Positions 23,478 through 31,448 of a stretch of 41,549 bases of DNA are shown here, one piece after another (the stretch's first letter is position 1; every line of letters begins with the position of its first letter). Made by a program: the position numbers and the translations under genes. The notes beneath the pieces were generated by a model that saw only the letters and a list, made by a program, of their open reading frames with translations, did no database searches and was not told the DNA's origin. The stretch covers positions 1 to 41,549 of the forward strand of contig JAGGXP010000024.1 in assembly GCA_021163005.1 (NCBI GenBank), read 5' to 3'. This DNA comes from Candidatus Aenigmatarchaeota archaeon (lineage in GTDB: Archaea > Aenigmatarchaeota > Aenigmatarchaeia > QMZP01 > JAFGSV01).

Positions 23478-26400
23478 GAGCTCTGGTCGCTGTCTTCGAG
23501 TGCCGGAACATTGGTGCACACGTCATCGAATGCGAACAGCGTGTCTTTGCTGTCCCATTTCCTGAACCTGAAGTCCGCGTGTGCCCTCACATAGAAAGTC
23601 TTTGAGGGAACATACCTGCCTGTGTCATCCCTTAGTGTATCAAGAGAGGTCGCCGTGCAGTAGATTGCTCTGCCTTTATTCTCCTCGAGCTGCTCCCCTG
23701 TCCATACGAGTACCTTGTTTTGCTGGACATCTCCATGGCCGAGTGCCGGCGGAACACCCTTGGGCACCGGGGTGCATGTAAGCCTGTCTGCTATTTCCTT
23801 TGGCAGTTCCAGTGTCATGCTGCCTTCTTTGGGCTGCCCGTTCTCATCCTGCCATACCCACAATATATCAGAATTGGGACCTTCTTCTGATGTTGCATTC
23901 AGCCCGACATAGAAAGGCCTGCCCCCGCCTGCCACTATGGGCTGTTCGAAAGAGCCTATGGACAATTTTACCGGCGACGTGCTTATATGCGAGGGAACCT
24001 TCGTAGTCATGAAGGTGTTCTTGGCTGTCCGTTCCTTCCATTCCTGCTCACTTATAAGCTCCACAGGCATCCATGAATCCACGCTGTAGTCGTATTCCAC
24101 AGTGGCGTTGATGCTGATGTATTCGTTTCTGAGTGTGAGCCTTGACAGCTTTGATTGTAAATCGTTTATAGACCTGCAGTCATAGGCATTTATGCTGAAG
24201 AAGAGCGGGACAGCAGAGCTTGGTGCCATGCTCCTAAACTCTTCCACGAAGCCGGGATCATTGGAATCCACAAAGCCGGAATAGTACTGCGGCCTAAGCG
24301 GAAGCACAGGAGCGAGTTCATCAGGCAGCTCCAACGACACGATGACATTTTCAGCATTCACCGGCCCGACATTTTTCACAGTGAGTGTGGCCATAGCATC
24401 TGTGCCTGGATATATCGCAGGTATGACCACGTTTTCCAGCTCAACGCCGTATGCGCCAGTAAGTCCGGTGGGGTTCTCTTCATACGTCCCCTCCATTATG
24501 TTCTTCGCGTATCCGACGGGATTCGTGAGCAGCATGAAGGTGTTGCTGAATGTCCCCCCGAGAGCTGAGAATCCCTGCGTTATCGGCTCCATGAAGCTTG
24601 ACATAGTATTATGAACCGTCGGCCACCATGCACCGAAGAACCCCTGCCCGACTATCTGTTCGCCTGGTCCTGCGCTGAAGAATATGAATACCAGAAGGAG
24701 CATTATGACACCCGTGTGGGGCCGCGTGCTGGCAGGCGACACTAGCCCGCCTATGAGCGCCACGACCCAGAACGGGAAGAATATATTTCCGGCAATTGTG
24801 CCAAGGTCTATGTTAAGCCCTGAGCCGCCCATCACGGCGACAAGGCCCCATATCATCAGGCCAACGAAGATTATCTTGTCTATGTTTTCATAGGTAGCAG
24901 TCGCCCCGCTCAGTCCTCTTCCTATGGCCATGGCAAGGTTCTTTTTTTCTGTCGGCAGAGGGAACACGAAAAAGAACGCAAGGCAGAGCGACGCAAGTTC
25001 CCACGACTGGAAAATGCCTCGGAAAACAACGAATGCGAGTATGACGGCGACGACCGGCCTCAGCATGCCTTCCATGAACTTCTGGGGCTCCTGCGGGCTG
25101 TACTCTCCCGGAAGACTGAAATATGCCGCAAAGAAGAATATGAGCAGCATCAGGCCCCTGAAAGGAAGCTGAGTGCTGAAGAACCCCCATCCCATGAAAA
25201 TGAGAATACCGAGCTTAAGGATACTTTTCGTAAATGCTAATGCTGACGAGTATTTGTTCTGTTGATTGGCAAAAAGGCTTCCGCCTCCTAACAATTCAAA
25301 ATCAGAGTGCATTTCAATAGGTTTCGGCTCCGGTATGACATTTCTTACTGCCCAAAGAGTTGCAGCGACAAGAAACTGCCAGCCGAACGCAAAGCCGGCG
25401 ACAAGACCAATGAGCACTAGGACTGCATTGAATCCTATCTTGGAACTGTATTCCGAAATTCTCGTTACATAGCCTATTGATTTGCCGTGCAATGTATTGT
25501 AGGATTTTTCTGTGTATGCATCCTCTGAATGTTTTTCGGCAACTTTCTTCTTTATTGACTCAAAATTTTTGGCGTCAACCCCCATGCGTTCTGCGTCTTC
25601 CTTGCTGAATCCGTAACTGCTTTCAACAGTCTGCGCGGCATTCTGATATTTCTGCATATATTCCTTTCTTTTCAGTGGATTTGTACTGTCAAGTTTTCGA
25701 TCAATGAGACCGAGCGCCTGATAGTTTATATCGGTTGTACCAAACGAAAGAATGTTTTTCTTCATGCGTTCTATTTCCTGCTTGACCCCATTTTTTTCGT
25801 ATTTGTTCTTTGCAGCTGACAGTCTGTCGTTCTCCAGCTGTCCCAGTCTTTCAAGAAGCCTTTTTTTCCTGAGTTCAACCCATTGATTGTAATCAGCTTC
25901 ATTGAGATCTATGTACCATGGCTGTAGTGCATTATGCCCCCTGCAGTTAGGATTTGTGCACTCTATTCTGTGCACCTTGATGCCGTTTATATCAAAATGC
26001 TTAACCTCTAACGGGCTTTTACAGACAGGACACGATTCTGTAACCATATCCACGGAAGTGTGTGGAAGAATGGGAACAAGATGACCACGTGCGTCTATGA
26101 TAAAGGCGTTGCCGCAGCTGCTGCAGTGGTATGTATCTGTGTTGGGTACCTTTTCCAGAGGGAAGTTGCCTTTGTACAGTTTTGAGCATATGGGACACAC
26201 AAAGTCTTTGGGTTTGGGTGTGCTCCCTTTTATTGGCTTTTTTTCAGGGTCAGGGGCCTGCTTTTCTGTCTTCTTTCGGAAAACACTTAATCTGTCCCTC
26301 CATCCTTTTCTCAGATTTCCAAGGGATTTTGTGTAAATGTTACCTTTCAGCGCCAGATGACTACCCGCAAGCGCCTCACCAAAGGAAAAACCGGAAGAGC

Positions 26401-26830
26401 CGAGAGATTCTTTTACATTTTCAAATCTGTCATCCTTCATTTTCTCAAAAAAACCAGGATTTTCCAGCATCATCTTCACAAGGGCGTATGTTTTCCGCTG
26501 CTTTTCACGTGCTTCCTTGTCACCCTGCTTTGCCTTTTTGCTCAGTTCATTCCATTCGTCCCTTGGAATTATGGCATCCCTTGCCGCCTGAACGGCCTTT
26601 ATGTCTCTGTGAACTGCCTCACTCCCGCCATCCTCATTATAATGAACCTTTCCCCCGCCAACTGCGTATTTTGGATATGTGTTTCTTGCCAGCTCTGCCC
26701 ATCGCGTCAAGTCTTCCAGTGTTGCCGGCCGCTGAATCACATTAAAATTGATGATACAATCCGGGTTGTTGCATTTATACAACCCCCCTGTTTCTTCAAG
26801 AGGTTTTCCGCAGTAAGGACAATTAACCAA
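23474..26830 (-). CDS. Zinc-ribbon / multi-TM / CARDB-like fusion protein
   Basis: This 1118-aa protein has three visible parts. The N-terminal cytoplasmic part has three zinc ribbons (CPYCGK...CNNPDC at 4-25; CPIC...CSSCG near 210-235; CPVC...CTNPNC near 270-298) and charged helices to about 455. Then come about ten TM segments in five hydrophobic blocks (about 460-760). The extracytoplasmic tail (about 790-1118) has CARDB-like domains (ATLTVKNVGPVNAENVIVSL) and the YDYSVDSWMPVELISEQEW linker found in the three nearby lipoproteins. The start is a TTG with GGTG just upstream; an in-frame TAA precedes it and I see no earlier start. The DNA encoding the N-terminal half is clearly more AT-rich than the rest. 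Function unknown; a transmembrane link between cytosol and surface lipoproteins is inferred. Confidence 0.82.
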   Translation of the reverse strand: MVNCPYCGKPLEETGGLYKCNNPDCIINFNVIQRPATLEDLTRWAELARNTYPKYAVGGGKVHYNEDGGSEAVHRDIKAVQAARDAIIPRDEWNELSKKAKQGDKEAREKQRKTYALVKMMLENPGFFEKMKDDRFENVKESLGSSGFSFGEALAGSHLALKGNIYTKSLGNLRKGWRDRLSVFRKKTEKQAPDPEKKPIKGSTPKPKDFVCPICSKLYKGNFPLEKVPNTDTYHCSSCGNAFIIDARGHLVPILPHTSVDMVTESCPVCKSPLEVKHFDINGIKVHRIECTNPNCRGHNALQPWYIDLNEADYNQWVELRKKRLLERLGQLENDRLSAAKNKYEKNGVKQEIERMKKNILSFGTTDINYQALGLIDRKLDSTNPLKRKEYMQKYQNAAQTVESSYGFSKEDAERMGVDAKNFESIKKKVAEKHSEDAYTEKSYNTLHGKSIGYVTRISEYSSKIGFNAVLVLIGLVAGFAFGWQFLVAATLWAVRNVIPEPKPIEMHSDFELLGGGSLFANQQNKYSSALAFTKSILKLGILIFMGWGFFSTQLPFRGLMLLIFFFAAYFSLPGEYSPQEPQKFMEGMLRPVVAVILAFVVFRGIFQSWELASLCLAFFFVFPLPTEKKNLAMAIGRGLSGATATYENIDKIIFVGLMIWGLVAVMGGSGLNIDLGTIAGNIFFPFWVVALIGGLVSPASTRPHTGVIMLLLVFIFFSAGPGEQIVGQGFFGAWWPTVHNTMSSFMEPITQGFSALGGTFSNTFMLLTNPVGYAKNIMEGTYEENPTGLTGAYGVELENVVIPAIYPGTDAMATLTVKNVGPVNAENVIVSLELPDELAPVLPLRPQYYSGFVDSNDPGFVEEFRSMAPSSAVPLFFSINAYDCRSINDLQSKLSRLTLRNEYISINATVEYDYSVDSWMPVELISEQEWKERTAKNTFMTTKVPSHISTSPVKLSIGSFEQPIVAGGGRPFYVGLNATSEEGPNSDILWVWQDENGQPKEGSMTLELPKEIADRLTCTPVPKGVPPALGHGDVQQNKVLVWTGEQLEENKGRAIYCTATSLDTLRDDTGRYVPSKTFYVRAHADFRFRKWDSKDTLFAFDDVCTNVPALEDSDQSS

Positions 26831-26885
26831 AACACCACACCCAATAATAGATTAGGCAGCAAGGTATATATTTTTAAGAACCACG

Positions 26886-27923
26886 CTATGCAACTGACTC
26901 GGCCTTTTCTTTCATCTTTTTACTGATGCGCCTGAGTATCTTCAGCTCGTCTTCACGCGCCTTTTTTTCAATGCGCTTTTCTATTTCCCTTTCGTTGCCG
27001 GCAGCCTTTTGCTCTATCCGTTTGAGTATCTTCTCGTCCGCAGAATTAAACTGTCCCTCTTCGTGCATTTTCACAATTCTTCCTTCTCCTGCTTTATGTA
27101 ATTTGGCAAGATTGACATCTTTCATGCCAAAGATTAACTTAAAGGCAATCCGCCTAACTTTACGGTTTTTTATATAGAATTTGTCCAGCTGAACACGATA
27201 GTCTATCCCCAATTTCCTAAGAACTACACCATGCCACATGCCGTTTTTTATGGCTTCACGTATACTTGATTCTGCCATAAGAGAATCTGAAGCGGAAGTC
27301 AAGCCGGATTCACTATATTCAGGCCCCTTTGCCACAGTCACATCAGGCAGAGGCAGGCCGTGTTGTAATATGTATTTATTTACAGCCATAAGGTGATTGC
27401 CTGTCATATAATCTTCCTCCAGCGCTTTTGCGTAATCCCCAAAAAAATCCAACATTCTCTTCAGCAGTTCTTTCCCAGACCATTTAGATTTTGGTATCCT
27501 TATACTCTCGAAACGGGACTGCTCTTCAGGTATCAAATCACTGCCACTTCTTATTTTATTTGCGAGCTTCGTGTCTATAACGGATGCCACATATGGGTCT
27601 CCGAGAAGGTCAGTAGGAATCATTCTCGTTCTTATGTGAAAATCCTGAATAATACCGTCTTTCAGAAGGGCAGTTATATGAAAATGTGCCTCAGGATGCT
27701 GTTTTTTAGATTCAAGGTCAATGATGCTAAAAACGAATTCATTTCTGCTTCTGACAATCACTAAAAATTCTATATACCTTCCGTTATCAACCTCAATCCA
27801 TTTTCTCTGCGCAGGAATGCCAGATTTTATGTCTTCCCATTCTTTTCGCGTTATGTCATTCAGCAAATCCTTTAAAGTGCGGAATATAACTTTCACCTTT
27901 TGAATGCCTTTTAAAATGTGCAA
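26886..27923 (-). CDS. Hypothetical AT-rich gene with basic helical C-terminus
   Basis: I do not recognise this 345-aa protein. It has no signal or TM segment. The first ~130 residues look alpha/beta (RYIEFLVIVRSRNEFVFSIIDL; AHFHITALLKDGIIQDFHIRT). The C-terminal ~70 residues are a strongly charged helix with repeated KIL-RI/EKRIEKKA units. Base composition is markedly more AT-rich than its neighbours. The start is uncertain: TTG 27923 lies 3 nt after the upstream stop, and a GTG nine codons later (after AAAAG) is an alternative. It is probably cotranscribed with the genes on both sides. Confidence 0.7.
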   Translation of the reverse strand: MHILKGIQKVKVIFRTLKDLLNDITRKEWEDIKSGIPAQRKWIEVDNGRYIEFLVIVRSRNEFVFSIIDLESKKQHPEAHFHITALLKDGIIQDFHIRTRMIPTDLLGDPYVASVIDTKLANKIRSGSDLIPEEQSRFESIRIPKSKWSGKELLKRMLDFFGDYAKALEEDYMTGNHLMAVNKYILQHGLPLPDVTVAKGPEYSESGLTSASDSLMAESSIREAIKNGMWHGVVLRKLGIDYRVQLDKFYIKNRKVRRIAFKLIFGMKDVNLAKLHKAGEGRIVKMHEEGQFNSADEKILKRIEQKAAGNEREIEKRIEKKAREDELKILRRISKKMKEKAESVA

Positions 27924-27926
27924 GAA

Positions 27927-29048
27927 TCACGACATCTCAATACTAGCCTCTGTGACCTCAAAAGCGCCTTTGCTGCCTATCTCAATCCAGTTGCTTCCGG
28001 GCTCGAAGTAATCCGTATTCAGCGTTATCTGGTTCCATCCTGCCTTGGCATTCGCACTGCCTGCGTCCCTGTCGTTGATGCGGATGTTTATGATTCCGGG
28101 CTTGTCAATGTTGTCTATGTAAAGCTTCAGGACAGCGCCCCTGGCTTTCACTGCTGAAAGCTGGGAATCATCGAGGTCAACCCTCTCCCTGAGCGCCTTC
28201 TGCGCCATTGAGACATGTGTGTTGAGTACGACATCATCAAGCCTGAACGAGCCGTTGTATGCCTTGAATACAAGCCTGTTGTTTCCCGGGACTATTTCCG
28301 CTTCCTTGAGGTCGGTGTCCTTGAATGCCAGCACGCCGTCCCTTTCAGGAATGTCCCTGAATATCTCCTCTCCGTTGACCTCTATGCCGAGCTTGCCTCT
28401 CCTTGACGCCGTGTACCATGTAAGCTCGAATGTGTCGAGTGTCTCCAGCTCGTCCTGCGAAACCACGAAGTCGAGGAACTTTGCCGGTCCGTATTTGGCA
28501 ACGAGCCTGAAGTCCTTCAGCTTGTATACAGTCGCCGCCCAGAACATCAGACCCGGACCGTATGTTTTCACTTCCAGTGTATTCTGCTTCTTTATCTTTG
28601 ACACCGGTATCTCCACTGTGTGTTCCCCGTCGTACGCCTTTTCGCTGTATATCTCCGCGCCGTTCCACAATATGACGAGGTTGTTCAGCTTGTTTGACTC
28701 GGCAACAGTGAATGTTATTTCCCCGCCTTTCAGCCAGTCGACAACGAAATCGGGCACGGTTATGTCGAATGTCTCGCTCTCGCCTCCGAAAAGCCCTGCT
28801 GTTATCTCCATTGCAGGCGCCTTTTTCAGCTCGTAGTCTGTGGGCACGCCGACGCTGAACGACCCGAAGTCCTGCGAGCGGGACACATAATTCTGCGTGA
28901 AGCCCACGCTGCCTGCGGACGTGAAGCTGTGGATGAGCCTTTCGCTCTCCGGGACGCCCTCGGGATAGTAGGGGAAGTAAACAGAAGCCAGCATCAGGAC
29001 GCCGAGAATGACGAACACGGCCACCAGCGCAACAAGGAAGTCATCCAT
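27927..29048 (-). CDS. Membrane-anchored extracytoplasmic beta-sandwich protein
   Basis: This 373-aa protein has one N-terminal TM anchor (MDDFLVALVAVFVILGVLML) followed by an extracytoplasmic region of repeated jelly-roll-like segments, for example LVILWNGAEIYSEKAYDG, KLGIEVNGEEIFRD and NIRINDRDAGSANAKAGWNQ. These resemble each other and suggest two or three carbohydrate-binding-like beta domains. No catalytic motif is seen. It is divergent from pelota, with a shared TATA region. The role is unknown; envelope-associated is the safest statement. Confidence 0.75.
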   Translation of the reverse strand: MDDFLVALVAVFVILGVLMLASVYFPYYPEGVPESERLIHSFTSAGSVGFTQNYVSRSQDFGSFSVGVPTDYELKKAPAMEITAGLFGGESETFDITVPDFVVDWLKGGEITFTVAESNKLNNLVILWNGAEIYSEKAYDGEHTVEIPVSKIKKQNTLEVKTYGPGLMFWAATVYKLKDFRLVAKYGPAKFLDFVVSQDELETLDTFELTWYTASRRGKLGIEVNGEEIFRDIPERDGVLAFKDTDLKEAEIVPGNNRLVFKAYNGSFRLDDVVLNTHVSMAQKALRERVDLDDSQLSAVKARGAVLKLYIDNIDKPGIINIRINDRDAGSANAKAGWNQITLNTDYFEPGSNWIEIGSKGAFEVTEASIEMS

Positions 29049-29070
29049 ATTAAATATTAGTCAGGCAAAG

Positions 29071-29079
29071 GTATAAAAA
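29071..29079. promoter_or_regulatory. Shared divergent TATA element (pelota / beta-sandwich gene)
   Basis: GTATAAAAA lies about 24 nt before the pelota ATG and, read on the other strand as TTTTTATAC, about 27 nt before the ATG at 29048. Pelota also has GGTGG at 29089-29093, 5 nt before its ATG. Confidence 0.45.
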
Positions 29080-29098
29080 TGGCGCTTCGGTGGTTTTT

Positions 29099-30094
29099 AT
29101 GAAGATTGTCAAAAAGGACCTTAAGCACGGCACAATTGCACTGAAGCTGCAGAATGCGGACGATTTGTGGCATCTGCAGCATATCCTGCATAAAGGAAGC
29201 CTTCTCAAGACGAGGACCATGAGAAAGGTGGCTGTCAGGTCAGGCGGGGAGTTCAGGATGAGCGAGAAGAAGCCCATGGTCCTGACAATAGAGGTCGAGA
29301 AGACATCATTTGATGACACCACCGGCACCCTTAAGGTATCCGGAAAGATAGCCGAAGGGCCTGCCGAAACCAGGCTGAGCTCATACCACACCATGCGCAT
29401 AGAGCCGGGCGCTGTTGTCACTGTGAGAAAGCCGCACTGGGCTTCTTCAGACATGAAGCGCATAAGGGACTCAGAGACCCGCCAGCCGAAGGTGCTCGTG
29501 TGCGTCATGGACAGGGACGAGGCCGACGTCGCGCTCGTCAGCGGCTCCGGAATAACTGCAATAGGCAGGATCGAGTCGCACGACCCCGAGAACAAGGAAC
29601 CCTACAGGAAGGAGCTTCTGGATTTCCTCAGGGAGCAGACAGGATACGATGCGCTCGTGGTCGCCGGCCCGGGTTTCGAGGCAGCCAACTTTGCCAAATT
29701 CGCGCGGGAAAACAGCAAACTTGCCCCAGTCGTCGAGTCATGCTCCAATACAGGTGTAACAGGCATAAACGAAGTCATGAAAAAGTCCGGTGAACGGGTC
29801 ATCAGGGACAGCCGCATAGGGCAGGAAAGCGAGCTCGTCGAAAGGCTCATGGCAGGCATAAAGTCGGACGGCCTGGTGACTTACGGACCGTCGCATGTAA
29901 GGAAGGCCGTTGAAGCAGGCGCTGCCGAAACGCTCCTCGTTTCGAGGGAAAAGACAAGCGAATTCGAGGATTTGATAGGCGCTGCCGAAAAGATGGGAAG
30001 CAGGATAGTCTTCATATCCGCTGACCACACGCCCGGAGAGCAGTTCCTGCATCTTGGGGGCATAGCTGCCTTCCTGAGGTTCCGCGCAGAATAA
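29099..30094 (+). CDS. pelA: Pelota (mRNA surveillance / ribosome rescue factor)
   Basis: This 331-aa archaeal pelota (Dom34) enters the A site of stalled ribosomes with aEF1A and promotes splitting with ABCE1. The N-terminal Sm-like domain begins MKIVKKDLKHGTIALKLQNADDLWHL. The typical IEPGAVVTVRKPHWA segment, a central eRF1-like domain (VLVCVMDRDEADVALV...ALVVAGPGFEAANFAKF) and a C-terminal L7Ae-like domain with SADHTPGEQFLHLGGIAAFLRF follow. It lacks the catalytic GGQ of eRF1, as expected. The track's GTG start at 29090 is three codons too early. Confidence 0.96.
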   Translation: MKIVKKDLKHGTIALKLQNADDLWHLQHILHKGSLLKTRTMRKVAVRSGGEFRMSEKKPMVLTIEVEKTSFDDTTGTLKVSGKIAEGPAETRLSSYHTMRIEPGAVVTVRKPHWASSDMKRIRDSETRQPKVLVCVMDRDEADVALVSGSGITAIGRIESHDPENKEPYRKELLDFLREQTGYDALVVAGPGFEAANFAKFARENSKLAPVVESCSNTGVTGINEVMKKSGERVIRDSRIGQESELVERLMAGIKSDGLVTYGPSHVRKAVEAGAAETLLVSREKTSEFEDLIGAAEKMGSRIVFISADHTPGEQFLHLGGIAAFLRFRAE

Positions 30095-30095
30095 G

Positions 30096-31445
30096 TCACT
30101 TTACGCCGAGGTCTTCCCACGTGGGACCCTGCTCTGATGATGTCTGCTGGTATTTCCTGTAGAATATGAACCCGCCTATGGCGATTGCGGCCACTATGAC
30201 TGCCGCGATGATGTAAACCCACAGACCCGGACCGGGCGGAGGCTCGTCGAAAACAATATCGCTGTTGTCTATGACATTTCCAGTAAGGCTTTCAAGTTCT
30301 TCCCAGTCCTCAAGCGATGCGCCCCCGTTTTCGTTGTATTTCTTTATGAAATCATCCTGCCCGAGCTTGTCGGCATCGGCAACCATTTCATCGACAGTGA
30401 GCCATGACTTCGCGGACCTCTTGGTCCCGTCCTTTCCCTGCGCCACGGCCGTTATCTTGTAGCTGGCCTTTGCGTTTTCAGACGGCCTGACGTTGAACGG
30501 TATGCTTTTGCTCTGCCCTTTCTCTATGAACACAGTGTACGGCGAGAAGTCTGTGTCGAGCCCCTCGTCTGCAGTGACCATCACAGTCACTTCCTGTCCT
30601 TCTCCGTAGTTCTGCACCCTTGCAACGAACTGCGTGCTCTGCTGTCCTGTGATGCTCTTGGTTTTCGGCGAGAGCCATATGAAGAAGCCTGCCTTAGGAG
30701 TCGCCGATGCGTCTGCGACATGCAGTATTCCGTCCACTGTTCTGGAACAGTCATCTATGCTGCATCCTTCTGCATTCACAGACACGCTGAACGGATAGTC
30801 GCCTGCAGCAGACGGGGCATTCACTTCCACCTGAATCTCCTGCTGTCCGCCGCCGAGCTGGGCATAGGTCTCGCTCGCCCTCATCTGGACATCGCCGGAA
30901 GCCTTTGCTATGCTGACAGTCATATCAGTGCTTGAATCAAGAATAAGATTAAAGACAGCTGATTCGCCGGGCCTTGCGTACATCTCCGGCTGGGTGAAAG
31001 AAGCGCTGAAAAGGTCTGTATGCCCGCCCATGACATCGCAGGGGCTTCCTGTTGCAGCGCCTTCGGTTATGTCCACGTCGCTGTACTGCGCCACGCAGAC
31101 GCCGTAATCATAGCTTATATTACCCCTCGGCGTGCTGACGGTTATGTGTATGTTGCCTTCATCACCAAGAGCCCTGCTGACTGCGCTGAAGCACACGGGA
31201 ACGGAAACGATGTTGTCAGGCCCGGCGACGAAGCTCGTGAAGTGGTTGTCAATCCACGGATTTCCTTCGGCTTCGCCCGGGTCGCTCGCCTGAAGCGTGT
31301 ATTCCCCTCCTCCGTCCTGCCCGAAGAGTATGCTCGTGCACACCTCCTTGGCGGGCTGTATGGAGTAGTAGGTTGCTGCCTGGGTGTCATGCACCAGCCC
31401 TAAAAATGCAAGCACCAGAAGCACTGTAATGGTAACATATTTCAT
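30096..31445 (-). CDS. Type I membrane surface protein, operon-flanking paralogue 2
   Basis: This 449-aa protein has an N-terminal signal peptide (about 1-24, cut near TQAATYY), a Cys-containing beta-rich ectodomain with several Ig/CARDB-like segments, an acidic stretch (ASLEDWEELESLTGNVID), one C-terminal TM (VYIIAAVIVAAIAIGGFIFY) and a short cytosolic tail. It is clearly homologous throughout to the 40175-41506 protein: EYTLQASDPG versus EYTLDIDDPG; NPWIDNHFTSFVAGPDN versus NPWVDIHRASFIAGPAN; LSFDYG-like YGVCV. It is the last gene of the leftward surface operon, beginning 3 nt after the giant gene's stop. Function unknown. Confidence 0.8.
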   Translation of the reverse strand: MKYVTITVLLVLAFLGLVHDTQAATYYSIQPAKEVCTSILFGQDGGGEYTLQASDPGEAEGNPWIDNHFTSFVAGPDNIVSVPVCFSAVSRALGDEGNIHITVSTPRGNISYDYGVCVAQYSDVDITEGAATGSPCDVMGGHTDLFSASFTQPEMYARPGESAVFNLILDSSTDMTVSIAKASGDVQMRASETYAQLGGGQQEIQVEVNAPSAAGDYPFSVSVNAEGCSIDDCSRTVDGILHVADASATPKAGFFIWLSPKTKSITGQQSTQFVARVQNYGEGQEVTVMVTADEGLDTDFSPYTVFIEKGQSKSIPFNVRPSENAKASYKITAVAQGKDGTKRSAKSWLTVDEMVADADKLGQDDFIKKYNENGGASLEDWEELESLTGNVIDNSDIVFDEPPPGPGLWVYIIAAVIVAAIAIGGFIFYRKYQQTSSEQGPTWEDLGVK

Positions 31446-31448
31446 GAA

